Part shown: positions 1 to 8,557 of the stretch, one piece after another
Numbering within the stretch: the first letter of the stretch is position 1
Layout: each line of letters begins with the position of its first letter
Origin: Nodosilinea sp. WJT8-NPBG4
Lineage (GTDB): Bacteria; Cyanobacteriota; Cyanobacteriia; Phormidesmidales; Phormidesmidaceae
NCBI GenBank assembly: GCA_019359285.1
Contig: JAHHHQ010000059.1
Span: 20,045 to 84,044 of the forward strand
DNA: 64,000 bases
Reading direction: 5' to 3'
Position numbers and translations under genes: made by a program
The notes under the pieces: generated by a model
The model's database searches: none
What the model saw: the letters and a program-made list of their open reading frames with translations, nothing else
Told to the model about the DNA's origin: nothing

Positions 1-30
1 TAAACGGAGTTTCCGATAAACAGCACACTC

Positions 31-1260
31 ATGCCTAGAGTCGTCATCGTTGGCGCTGGCCCCACTGGAGCAACCCTAGCCCTGCTGCTAGCCCGGCGCG
101 GCATCCCCGTGACTTTAGTGGAAGCCGCCCGCGACTTCCAACGCCAGTCTCGCGGCGAGGGACTAATGCCCAGCGGCCTCGATGCCCTCACCCAAATGGG
201 CCTAGATTCACTGCTGAAGACAGTTCCCCATCGCCCCCTTAGCGCCTGGGAATTTTGGCTCAACGATCGCCGCCTGTTTCGCGCCGACGAGCCCTTAGGT
301 TCAACCCGCCCCTGCACCCTAGTTTCTCAACCGCCGCTGCTAGAAGCTTTAGTGCAGGCTGCCCAGCGCGAACCTAACTTTGAGTGGATAGCCGGAACCG
401 CCGTCAAGGATCTGCTCTGGCAGACCGCTGGCGAAGCCTCCCAACACGGGGATCGTGTCACCGGCATCCAACTTGCCGACGGCCGCACCATAGCCGCTGA
501 CCTGGTGATTGGAGCCGATGGTCGCGCCTCCGCGATTCGCCAAAAAGCTGGGCTAACGCTAGAAACTCAGCCCAAAAGTATCGATGTGTTTTGGTTTAAG
601 TTGCCAGCGCCACTAGGTTATGAGGCCGACAATCGCTTCTGCACCGTGGTGAAAAGGGGACGAGTCTTCAGCCTCTTCCACGGAGCGGAGGAGGGCAAAA
701 TGCACCTGGCCTGGGCGATCGCACCCGATGAACCCACCGAGCAAAAAGACTGGGCCACTACCTTCGCTGCCCTGGTGCCCCCCGAATTTGTAGAGCACTT
801 TCGAGCATCAGGAGATACCATTTCCGCCCCAGTGCGGCTCTCGGTGCTGGTAGGGCGCTGCCCTCGCTGGCACTGCTCCGGCCTGCTGCTGCTGGGCGAT
901 GCCGCCCACCCGATGTCGCCCGTGCGCGCCCAAGGCATTAACTTAGCTTTGCGGGATGCGATCGTAGCAGCCAACCATCTAATCCCGGCACTCAAAACCG
1001 CCGATGCATCAGCAGCAGACCCCACAGCTCTCGATCGCGCTTTAGCCTGTATTCAGGCCGAGCGCGAGCCTGAAATCATCCAGGCCCAAAAGCTTCAAGC
1101 TCACGAAGCTAGCCGGGGAGAACTGCTGCGCCGCCTTGGAATTCTGCGCCAGGGGCTCAGCACCTTCTCCCCCATCCTTGGCCCTGTGGTTAAACAAGTC
1201 TGGACTCAGCAACAGCAGCCTTTGCGCGAAGGAATGACGACAGTACGGCTGCAATCTTAG
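31..1260 (+). CDS. FAD-dependent aromatic monooxygenase (PHBH/UbiH type)
   Basis: Flavoprotein hydroxylase of 409 residues, the usual length of the class A monooxygenases, which use NAD(P)H and O2 to hydroxylate an aromatic or polyprenyl substrate. The N-terminal Rossmann motif VGAGPTGATLALLLARRG (about residues 7-24) ending in LVE binds the ADP part of FAD. The DG motif GADGRASAIR (about 160-169) and the GDAAHPMSPVRAQG motif (about 290-303) are intact. The start is ATG at 31. The gene faces the lipoprotein gene convergently, with a strong hairpin at 1328-1367 between them. The substrate cannot be told from sequence and no partner genes are visible. Confidence 0.85.
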   Translation: MPRVVIVGAGPTGATLALLLARRGIPVTLVEAARDFQRQSRGEGLMPSGLDALTQMGLDSLLKTVPHRPLSAWEFWLNDRRLFRADEPLGSTRPCTLVSQPPLLEALVQAAQREPNFEWIAGTAVKDLLWQTAGEASQHGDRVTGIQLADGRTIAADLVIGADGRASAIRQKAGLTLETQPKSIDVFWFKLPAPLGYEADNRFCTVVKRGRVFSLFHGAEEGKMHLAWAIAPDEPTEQKDWATTFAALVPPEFVEHFRASGDTISAPVRLSVLVGRCPRWHCSGLLLLGDAAHPMSPVRAQGINLALRDAIVAANHLIPALKTADASAADPTALDRALACIQAEREPEIIQAQKLQAHEASRGELLRRLGILRQGLSTFSPILGPVVKQVWTQQQQPLREGMTTVRLQS

Positions 1261-1327
1261 CTAGGCCCCACTACCTCCACCAAAACTGAAATGTGAGCTG
1301 ACGCGATCGCCCTAGCAGTTTGCAAAG

Positions 1328-1367
1328 CCCGCTGGTGTTTACTAAAGAACCAGTAAACACCAGCGGG
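1328..1367. terminator. Hairpin between convergent genes
   Basis: A 16-bp perfect inverted repeat (CCCGCTGGTGTTTACT, 1328-1343, and its complement 1352-1367) encloses an 8-nt loop. It sits about 70 bases after the monooxygenase stop and 140 bases before the convergent lipoprotein stop. It is a plausible bidirectional terminator, though no clear T run follows it. Confidence 0.5.
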
Positions 1368-1421
1368 CAGAGCCGCTGGATCAGCTAATTTAGGTAGAAC
1401 ACTTTGACAATGAGATCCTTT

Positions 1422-1450
1422 GTACGGGCATTGCAGTGCAATGCCCCTAC
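1422..1450. repeat. REP-like palindrome (GGGCATTGCA type)
   Basis: Near-perfect palindrome with arms GGGCATTGCA and TGCAATGCCC around a single G. The same core is found as a perfect 28-bp palindrome at 24742-24769, so this is a dispersed repeat unit rather than a local terminator. Confidence 0.6.
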
Positions 1451-1506
1451 GTCGAATTTGTCTTAACCCAACGGACGCTGGTAATGGCAGCGTCACGGTA
1501 TCGATG

Positions 1507-2397
1507 CTATTCAGGAATAGCCGAAGGGTAGATTTGGGTCGCAATCAGAACCGGCTTTTCGCCATAATCTGCCTCTAGCTGCTGCTGCACTTCAGCATCC
1601 CAGGTCAGATCATAGTCGCGCTCCAGTTCACTGACAACGAAGGGGCGCAGCACACCGGTAACTGCAACCTGCTCATTATCAGTAATGGTGGGCGGTGGTG
1701 CCGCCTGAGCTTCTGGGGAGCCTGCTTTAGGCTGGGCATAGATAACCAACAAGTTGTCTGCCCCTAACAGCTGCTCTTCCTGGAGGGTGAACGTGTCTTC
1801 ACTCTGAATCTCTTCCACTTCGCCGGTTACAGCTAAGGTCTCACCATAGTACTGCTCAGGATTTTCAGAGATTTCACCGGGCTCTGGTGCCAGCGCGATC
1901 GACTGAGCAATGATGACTGGCTGATCCTCGTACTCTTCATAGAGGTTTGGGTCAAGGGTTAGATCAAACTCTTGATCGACCTCTGAAATCAAGAAGTTAC
2001 GAACTTCTCCGGTCACCTGTACCTCAACATCGTCCTCCGGCAGTAGCAGGGGTTCGCCCGTAGCATTGATGACCAGAATGGGCTCACTGCCAAAGAACTG
2101 CTCATCGTTGATGGTGAATGAGTTATCGCCTACTTTCTCGACTGGTGCGCTCCTAACGGTGACGATTTGGCCAATGTAGCCTTCGGTATTTTCAGCAACT
2201 TCCTCGGTCTGCACGTTCGTCGAACCGTCGGAGGTCTCCTGCTCAGGTGTGCTTTCGGCACAGGCACCTACCAGTATGGTCATCAGCCCAAGGGCAAAAA
2301 CGCTGCGGCAAAATCTTTGGGTTCTAACGTTAAAAACGTTGCCCAACATTTGTTTTTTGTCGTTAGAAATGGGCTGCTTTCTATTAAGTTCAGACAT
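1507..2397 (-). CDS. Lipoprotein with two duplicated beta-rich domains
   Basis: Predicted 296-residue lipoprotein. The start at 2397 (MSELN) is preferred because GGAG lies 9 bases upstream; an ORF extension to 2508 has no such site. After a long N-region comes a hydrophobic stretch ending in the lipobox LVGAC, with Cys at about residue 46. An acidic, Thr/Glu-rich linker follows. The mature part contains two copies of a roughly 100-residue unit. Each has an F-T-(I/L)-x-(D/E)-E-Q-x-(F/L)-G opening, a V-x-V-T-G-x-(V/L)-R strand and a later (F/Y)-D-L-T segment, suggesting tandem OB-fold-like domains. Function is unknown. It is probably anchored in the periplasmic or outer membrane leaflet. Confidence 0.75.
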   Translation of the reverse strand: MSELNRKQPISNDKKQMLGNVFNVRTQRFCRSVFALGLMTILVGACAESTPEQETSDGSTNVQTEEVAENTEGYIGQIVTVRSAPVEKVGDNSFTINDEQFFGSEPILVINATGEPLLLPEDDVEVQVTGEVRNFLISEVDQEFDLTLDPNLYEEYEDQPVIIAQSIALAPEPGEISENPEQYYGETLAVTGEVEEIQSEDTFTLQEEQLLGADNLLVIYAQPKAGSPEAQAAPPPTITDNEQVAVTGVLRPFVVSELERDYDLTWDAEVQQQLEADYGEKPVLIATQIYPSAIPE

Positions 2398-2984
2398 ATT
2401 CGCAAACTCCAAATTCGATATGACTATTGCTACAAAACTGCCAGGGGAGAGCATTGACATGAATGCCCCTGAAAATACAGGCCCTCGGCTCAGACAGTGC
2501 TGAGTCAATAGTTAATGCTTTATCTTGTCCAGTCTTTTTTATTAAGCCTATTTTGGCTACGTCTTAAGTTCTAGTCTGCTACCGAAATGCTGATATAAGG
2601 CTCTATCTATTGATAGAAAATAGTGTTTTTGCGCAGGAGCTTGTCGTCCTGTCTGCCAAGCTGATATTCCGAGTTGTACTTTTCTTAATGCTTAAGGGAT
2701 CAGGGGAATCGGCACGTTTCTACGGCATAGCAGATGGTCTGCTAAATCGGCCTTGCTAGCCCGACGCTTTTAGAAATTAATATTTTTAAACTAAGTTTTG
2801 TGAATCTTAAAAAGGCAGCGCAGATTGGTAGCAACGTAAAGTTTTGGTTAGGCGATAGGCATAACCTTTCTACTCATTCACCCTTTTCAGGCAAAGACGT
2901 CACAACAGCCCCGTTGCTGAGTTAGAGCAGCTGACCTGTGGCAACGCCTGTCGGCAAAACATCTACGGCCTTGCCCAATTTCCG
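2398..2984. other. Gene-free stretch
   Basis: 587 bases between two minus-strand genes, more AT-rich than the surroundings. It must hold the lipoprotein promoter. I see no convincing ORF, RNA gene or repeat in it. Confidence 0.5.
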
Positions 2985-3974
2985 TCAATCTAGCCCTAGC
3001 TCGCGCTTGAGCAGGTTGATCGACTTTTCGCCGATGTAGTTGTCGCAGACTATCAGCTTGGGCGGGCGAATTAGGTCTTCGCGAGCTTCGGCGATCGCCT
3101 CTTTGACCGTGGGCAAACTCGCCTCATCAAACACCACAATGGTCTGAGCACTGTGGATCACGGCATTGAGCTTGTAGGGGTCATCGGTTTGCGCTGACAT
3201 CAGCAAAATTTCGTCGCCCCGCAGGCTGTAGCTAATCACCTCTGCCGCCCGCAAAATGCCGGTGCTGACGCTCACCATGCCCAGACAGGTGCCCTTGGGC
3301 AAATCCTTCAGCAGGCTCAGCTCTTTTTTATAGTCGTAAATATCGACTGGGATGACCCGCACCGATTTGGGGGCCGCGATCGCCTCCGCTTCGCTAATGA
3401 AGTAGCGACTGGTCACCACCGTGCCCGAGCGGGTCTGGGCCAAAATCGTGTCGAGTTCTTCGAGGGGCACCAGCTGTACCGGAATGTGCAGCGCGCTCTC
3501 TAGCTCGCGCACCATCAGCTGTCCGGCTCCAATGTCTTGCCCAGGGGCGGTGACCAGCACCCGCGCGCTACAGCGCAGCCGCCAGTCGATCTCCGCCAGA
3601 AATAGCTCCCGCGCTTGGTTGAGCGAGCAGCCCTGCCGCAGTAGCTCGTCTAGCCCGGTCTCGACCACATCGCGAGCCTGGGGGAACTCAGCCCACAGCA
3701 CGGTCTGGGGGCGGGCACTCTCGGTGCTGCTCTGCTCACGTACGTAGATGCCAGAGCCAGGCATGGCCTCAACCACGCCAGCGTCTTCGAGCTGGCGGTA
3801 GACCTTGCTAATGGTGTTGCGGTGCAGCCCTGTCTGCATGGCCAGCTGCCGGGTGCTGGGCAGCCGATAGCCGGGCGGGTACTGCCGGGATGCAATCGCA
3901 AACCAAATCTGGTCGTAGAGCTGAGTCGACGCCGGAATCTCGCTATCGGGCTGAATGTGAAACTGCACCACCAA
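2985..3974 (-). CDS. GntR-family transcriptional regulator
   Basis: 329-residue DNA-binding regulator. The first ~75 residues form a GntR winged helix-turn-helix: QLYDQIWFAIASRQYPPG, then RLPSTRQLA, NTISKVYRQLEDAGVV and a GSGIYV wing. The rest (about 85-329) is not the standard FadR, HutC or MocR effector domain; it is a longer alpha/beta region typical of cyanobacterial GntR proteins, with no PLP-lysine motif visible. It is transcribed divergently from the dienelactone hydrolase gene, with about 270 bases between the starts, so control of that gene is possible but unproven. The effector is unknown. Confidence 0.85.
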   Translation of the reverse strand: MVVQFHIQPDSEIPASTQLYDQIWFAIASRQYPPGYRLPSTRQLAMQTGLHRNTISKVYRQLEDAGVVEAMPGSGIYVREQSSTESARPQTVLWAEFPQARDVVETGLDELLRQGCSLNQARELFLAEIDWRLRCSARVLVTAPGQDIGAGQLMVRELESALHIPVQLVPLEELDTILAQTRSGTVVTSRYFISEAEAIAAPKSVRVIPVDIYDYKKELSLLKDLPKGTCLGMVSVSTGILRAAEVISYSLRGDEILLMSAQTDDPYKLNAVIHSAQTIVVFDEASLPTVKEAIAEAREDLIRPPKLIVCDNYIGEKSINLLKRELGLD

Positions 3975-4243
3975 ACCACCTCCAGGCTGTTGCCAGACAA
4001 ACCATCATGCCCATTCTGCGATCAAACCAGTCAGGTCAGACCAACATCAGGGCTACTGAGAACTAAATACACCGCCCGTACTGACAATTTAGGACGATTC
4101 TAAAAAAGTCGCTGGATTTTGTTAGCGACCCCCGCCTGCCGCAATGATTTTTGACAATTGTAGCCCTCTCTACTTAGAGATAGGGGCAGCGCTATGGCCA
4201 GCGTTAGAGTGAGAGTGATCAGTATAGACAACCACAACTCGCC

Positions 4244-4999
4244 ATGCTGTCCCTCGTGCGTACCGAGACCATCTCTATCCCCAGCGGCGACACCGAGATT
4301 TTGGCCTACCTGGCCGAGCCCTCTAGCCCGGGCCGGTCTGGGGCCATTGTCGTGATTCAAGAGGTGTTTGGGGTCAACAGCCACATTCGTGAGGTGGCCG
4401 AACGGTTGGCGCGGGCGGGCTACGTGGCGATCGCCCCCCACATTTACCACCGCCAGGCCCCTGGCTTTGAGGTGGGCTATACCAAAGAGGAGCTAGAACT
4501 GGGCCGCAGCTACAAGCAGGGCACGAAGGCAGAAGAATTGTTGGCGGATGTGCAAGGGGCGATCGCCTACCTTTATAGCAAAGCCAATGTCATCCCTGAG
4601 GGCGTCGGCTGCATCGGCTTTTGTTTTGGTGGCCATGTCGCCTACCTGGCTGCCACCCTACCCGAAGTTAAAGCCACGGCATCCTTCTATGGGGCGGGTA
4701 TTGCCACCATGACTCCCGGCGGCGGTGAACCCACCCTCAGCCGCACCGTCGAGATTAAGGGCACCCTCTACGGTTTCTTCGGCGAAAAAGATCCCTTAAT
4801 TGCGGCTGACGAGGTCGATCAAATCGAAGCGGCATTAAAAGACCATAGCGTGCCCCACCAAATCTTTCGCTACCCCAGTGCCGAGCACGGCTTTTTCTGC
4901 GACCAGCGCTATAGCTACCACCCCGAAGCCGCCAGCGACGCCTGGGAGCAGGTGCTCCAGCTGTTTAAAGCCGCTCTGCCGACAGCGTCACAAAACTAG
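4244..4999 (+). CDS. Dienelactone hydrolase family protein
   Basis: 251-residue alpha/beta hydrolase of the dienelactone hydrolase family. The nucleophile elbow is GFCFGG (Cys nucleophile, about residue 127), the acid is in GEKDPLI (about 185) and the histidine is in SAEHGFFC (about 213), so the Cys-Asp-His triad is complete. VIQEVFGVN near residue 45 is the typical oxyanion and substrate-binding segment. The protein is cytosolic, with no signal peptide. Family members hydrolyse dienelactones and related esters or carboxymethylenebutenolides; the true substrate here cannot be inferred. The gene is divergent from the GntR regulator. A 16-bp inverted repeat at 5033-5082 lies just downstream. 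Confidence 0.85.
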   Translation: MLSLVRTETISIPSGDTEILAYLAEPSSPGRSGAIVVIQEVFGVNSHIREVAERLARAGYVAIAPHIYHRQAPGFEVGYTKEELELGRSYKQGTKAEELLADVQGAIAYLYSKANVIPEGVGCIGFCFGGHVAYLAATLPEVKATASFYGAGIATMTPGGGEPTLSRTVEIKGTLYGFFGEKDPLIAADEVDQIEAALKDHSVPHQIFRYPSAEHGFFCDQRYSYHPEAASDAWEQVLQLFKAALPTASQN

Positions 5000-5032
5000 T
5001 AGCCTGCTAATCCAAGGTGACAGGTTAGTGGC

Positions 5033-5082
5033 GGTTCAAGGTCTTAGGCTCACAACCTGCCTTGAACCTAAGACCTTGAACC
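5033..5082. repeat. Inverted repeat, AAGGT/CCTTGAACC family
   Basis: Perfect 16-bp inverted repeat (GGTTCAAGGTCTTAGG at 5033-5048, complement at 5067-5082) with an 18-nt loop. It is followed by another CCTTAA unit. Related AAGGT...TTGAACCTT strings occur at about 15279-15303 inside metH, 31965-32022 and 56560-56632. This one may also serve as the terminator of the hydrolase gene. Confidence 0.6.
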
Positions 5083-5535
5083 TTAAGCCGGTAAGTAGCC
5101 GGAACTTTTTGGGAGGGCTATGAGTCAATTACTGATGGCTTAATCTGGCCATAGGCAATTGCTCGGTAATCAAAGAACTTTCTAATGTGACAGTTGAAAT
5201 AGCGGAAAGTCTACTCGTCACATTGTCAAAAGCAGCTTTAGATTAAGGAAAGCGAGACACAATTATCTGTTCGCCTTTAAAGCAAGAGTCACCAAGGTTA
5301 TGCAGTCATCCTATTGCTATATAGAAACTTACTTTGGCTGATTTCCCTACTTCTTAAAAGGCAAAAAGCAGTTCTTAAAGCCAGATAGACAGAGTGAGGA
5401 TGACAGGCAAATGCTCTGTTTACCACGAAGAGAGGTGCGCAAAAGCATCTTGAGTCGAATCTGCTGAGACGAATTTGCCAAGGCGAATTTACTAAGCCGT
5501 GTCCGCATGTTAGTTATCTTTGGAGTTTTTTAAAT
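5083..5535. other. Long leader upstream of SLH gene
   Basis: About 450 bases without an ORF, AT-rich, presumably holding the promoter and a long 5' leader of the SLH gene. One inverted repeat stands out: AATGTGAC at 5184-5191 and GTCACATT at 5217-5224, separated by 25 bases. No riboswitch class was recognised. Confidence 0.4.
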
Positions 5536-6771
5536 ATGTCTAATTCTTTTCGTCTAAAGTCTGGAACCGCTCTGATGTTAGCCCTTGGGCTGACCGTAGG
5601 TGCCTTTACTCCAGTGATCACGGCTGCTCCGGTAGTGGCCCAAACCCAAACCCAAACTCAGTTTAGCGACGTGTCCGCCAACTACTGGGCGCGTGAGTTC
5701 ATTACTAGTTTGGCGGGTAGGGGCGTGATCGCTGGTTTTCCTGACGGCACCTTTCGTCCCGATGAGCCGGTGACCCGCGCCCAGTATGCCGCTATGGTTC
5801 GTCAGGCGTTTAACCAGTCCTCCGTGCGGACCGCGACTAACTTTGTCGATGTGCCAGCCAACTATTGGGCCGCGGAGGCGATTCGTGAGGCGGATATGAT
5901 GGGCTTCTTGTCGGGTTACCCTGGCAACATCTTCCAGCCCGACCAGAATATCCCTCGGGCCCAGGTGCTAGTTTCCCTGGCCAATGGATTGAACTACACC
6001 GCCAGCAACCAGGGCAGCGTTAGCGTCTATCAAGATGCCTCCTCGATTCCTGAGTATGCGGTGGCCAGCCTGGCCGCGGCTACAGAACGGCGGTTGGTGG
6101 TGAACTACCCCAACGTGCAGGTCTTACGGCCCAACCAAACGGCGACTCGGGCTGATGTGGCGGCTTTCATCTACCAGGCCCTAGCTAGCCAAAATCAGGT
6201 GGCCACGGTCAACTCTCCCTACATTGTGGGGCAGCAGGTGGCGGCTCAGAATAGCCTACCGACGGGCACAACCATGACCACGAACTACGCAGAGAGCGAC
6301 AAAATTGTCGTGCTCCCCGATGAGACTGCTCCTCTGACCCTGACGGTGGCCCAGGCGATCACCGACAGCACCGGTCGCGTTCTGGTGCCAGCGGGCAGTC
6401 AGGTGGTGGGAGAACTGCGCCCCAGCGGCAACGGCTCGCAGTTTGTGGCCCAGGAACTGGTGCTGCCCAGCGGTCAACGACTGGCCATTAGCGCCACTTC
6501 GCAGACCGTGACCACGACGGAAACCATCCGCCGGGGGGCCACCCTTGGCGAGACCCTGGCTGGCGCGGTGCTGGGTTCAGGTGCGGCAGCGGCGATCTCC
6601 CGCACCACTGGCGACCAAAGTGTCGGCACTCTAGAAGTTCTAGCTGGCACCGCCACCGGAGCCACCCTGGCCCGGCTCTTTGGCCGTGACCGGGTCGAGG
6701 TGATTGCTATCAACCCCAGCCAGGATCTCACCCTGACCCTCAACCAACCCCTGGTGCTGTCGGCCCGATAA
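5536..6771 (+). CDS. SLH-domain secreted protein
   Basis: 411-residue exported protein. It has a signal peptide (hydrophobic segment about residues 10-30, cleavage near VVAQ), then three S-layer homology repeats at about 40-90, 105-150 and 160-212 (FSDVSANYW, FVDVPANYW and VYQDASSIPEY openings). SLH repeats bind pyruvylated cell-wall polysaccharide, which keeps such proteins at the peptidoglycan. The C-terminal ~160 residues are Thr/Gly/Ala-rich with a glycine-zipper-like stretch (LAGAVLGSGAAAA), not a beta-barrel porin domain. ATG at 5536 follows a GGAG about 10 bases upstream. A strong terminator follows at 6803. Confidence 0.85.
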   Translation: MSNSFRLKSGTALMLALGLTVGAFTPVITAAPVVAQTQTQTQFSDVSANYWAREFITSLAGRGVIAGFPDGTFRPDEPVTRAQYAAMVRQAFNQSSVRTATNFVDVPANYWAAEAIREADMMGFLSGYPGNIFQPDQNIPRAQVLVSLANGLNYTASNQGSVSVYQDASSIPEYAVASLAAATERRLVVNYPNVQVLRPNQTATRADVAAFIYQALASQNQVATVNSPYIVGQQVAAQNSLPTGTTMTTNYAESDKIVVLPDETAPLTLTVAQAITDSTGRVLVPAGSQVVGELRPSGNGSQFVAQELVLPSGQRLAISATSQTVTTTETIRRGATLGETLAGAVLGSGAAAAISRTTGDQSVGTLEVLAGTATGATLARLFGRDRVEVIAINPSQDLTLTLNQPLVLSAR

Positions 6772-6802
6772 TAGGCGCTGTCTAGTCACCTAGTGCGGTT
6801 AA

Positions 6803-6840
6803 CAAACCCCTCAGTTCCCAAATGGGAACTGAGGGGTTTG
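6803..6840 (+). terminator. Rho-independent terminator of SLH gene
   Basis: Perfect 17-bp inverted repeat (CAAACCCCTCAGTTCCC at 6803-6819 and complement at 6824-6840) with a 4-nt AAAT loop, 31 bases after the SLH stop codon. Confidence 0.8.
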
Positions 6841-7047
6841 GCTTGACAAGCTAATCTATAGCGATCGCTTATTGCAGCCTTCAGTCTTTTGAACCATTCG
6901 TTGCACCAGGCTACGGGATAATGTAAACACGGATACTTCTGAATTTGCCGCGAGGTGTAGAGCGATGTCAAAGACCGGCCCTAGAGGGCGATCGCTCCTG
7001 CCCGTTGTCAGCCACTTGTCCCTGCTACCTCACCGCGTTTAATCCCC

Positions 7048-8430
7048 ATGTCCTACTATCTCTCCCCCCGCTTTCTCGAAAAGCTGGCGGTGCACATCAC
7101 CAAAAACTACCTCAAGCTGCCCCAGGTCAAAATTCCCCTGCTGCTGGGGGTGCACGGCCGCAAGGGGGAGGGCAAAACCTTCCAGTGCGAGCTGGTGTAT
7201 GAGCGCATGGGCATTGAAGTGGTGCACATCTCTGGTGGCGAGCTAGAGAGCCCTGACGCAGGCGACCCGGCTCGGCTGATTCGTCTGCGCTACCGCGAGG
7301 CCGCCGAACTGGTGCGGGTGCGGGGCAAAATGGCGGTGCTGATGATCAACGACATCGACGCTGGGGCGGGCCGCTTCGACGCCCTCACCCAGTACACCGT
7401 CAACACTCAGCTGGTGAACAACACCCTGATGAACATTGCCGACAACCCCACCAATGTTCAGCTCCCCGGCAGCTACGACGAGAATGAAATTCAGCGGGTG
7501 CCGATTATTATGACCGGCAACGACCTCTCGACCCTCTACGCGCCGCTGATTCGCGACGGCCGTATGGACAAGTTCTATTGGCAGCCCGATCGCAGCGATC
7601 GCATCGGCATTGTCGGCGGCATCTTTGAGCCCGACAACCTCTCGTCCCAGGATGTCACGCTGCTGGTAGACACTTTCCCCACCCAGGCGATCGACTTCTT
7701 TGGAGCCGTGCGCGCCCAGATCTACAACGAGCAGATCCGCGACTTTATCTATTCTGTGGGGCTTGAGAATGTCTCCCGCAGCGTGGTCAACACCACTACG
7801 CCGCCTACCTTCCGCCGGCCCGACTTTAGCATCTCGCACCTGATCGAGGTGGGCGATCGCCTAGTGCGTGAGCAGCGCCGGGTCGACGACATGCGCCTCG
7901 CCAACGAATACAACCGCGTTTTACAGTCGGGTGGTGCGTCCTCAGCCCCTGATGGCAGCTTTTATCGCGCCTACAACCCTGGCGAGGCTGCTGAGTCTCC
8001 CGGCGATGCGCCCGCGACTGGCTCCAATGGCAATGGTGATTCGCCCCAGTGCCCCATGCCCGCGGCCCGCGAGACCACCCACTCCCCTACTCCCCCACCC
8101 ATTCACCCTCCCACCCATTCACCCTCCCACCCTACCCTTCGGGAAGCCGCTACCGCGTCTACCACCCTCCCACCCGAGGTGCGCGATCAGGTCAACAACA
8201 TCCTCTCCAATGGCTATCGTCTAGCCATAGAGCATGTCGATCAGCGGCGGTTTCAAACCAACGCCTGGCAGAGCGGCCCTACCCTGCCCAACCAAGATGC
8301 CGCCAGCGCCAGCGCCGCCCTGGAGCGCTGCCTGGGCGACTATGCCCAAGACTACGTGCGGCTGATTGGCATTGACCCCAAAACTAAACAGCGGGTTATG
8401 GAGAAAATCATTCAGCGGCCCAAACGTTAA
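7048..8430 (+). CDS. rca: Rubisco activase with RbcS-like (SSUL) tail
   Basis: 460-residue AAA+ protein matching cyanobacterial Rubisco activase, which remodels inhibited Rubisco. The AAA core covers about residues 1-290, with Walker A GVHGRKGEGKTF (34-45) and Walker B MAVLMINDIDAGAGR (95-109). The C-terminal ~85 residues (from about 373, VRDQVNNIL...EHVDQRRFQTNAWQSG) form a Rubisco small-subunit-like domain of the CcmM type. In studied cyanobacteria this domain docks the activase to Rubisco in the carboxysome. The linker between the two (about 345-372) is Pro/His/Thr/Ser-rich and is encoded by octamer tandem repeats. The next gene follows after about 125 bases. Confidence 0.92.
   Translation: MSYYLSPRFLEKLAVHITKNYLKLPQVKIPLLLGVHGRKGEGKTFQCELVYERMGIEVVHISGGELESPDAGDPARLIRLRYREAAELVRVRGKMAVLMINDIDAGAGRFDALTQYTVNTQLVNNTLMNIADNPTNVQLPGSYDENEIQRVPIIMTGNDLSTLYAPLIRDGRMDKFYWQPDRSDRIGIVGGIFEPDNLSSQDVTLLVDTFPTQAIDFFGAVRAQIYNEQIRDFIYSVGLENVSRSVVNTTTPPTFRRPDFSISHLIEVGDRLVREQRRVDDMRLANEYNRVLQSGGASSAPDGSFYRAYNPGEAAESPGDAPATGSNGNGDSPQCPMPAARETTHSPTPPPIHPPTHSPSHPTLREAATASTTLPPEVRDQVNNILSNGYRLAIEHVDQRRFQTNAWQSGPTLPNQDAASASAALERCLGDYAQDYVRLIGIDPKTKQRVMEKIIQRPKR
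8075..8142. repeat. Octamer-type tandem repeat inside rca linker
   Basis: Tandem units of about 8 or 16 bases (CACCCATTCACCCTCC repeated), the complement of GTGGATGG-like octamers. They encode the HPPTHSPSHP-like linker of Rubisco activase. Related arrays occur in metH, lnt and at 48141-48190. Confidence 0.75.
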
Positions 8431-8557
8431 CGGTTTTTCTTAACAGCAATGCTAAAGAGTCAGTTTGGTGGCAGGATAAAAAGCCGAGCGGCTCTCTGAT
8501 GGTGCTGGCGGAGGATTGCTGCGCTTTAGCATTAACTTTGAGAGCAAATTGGCCAAG

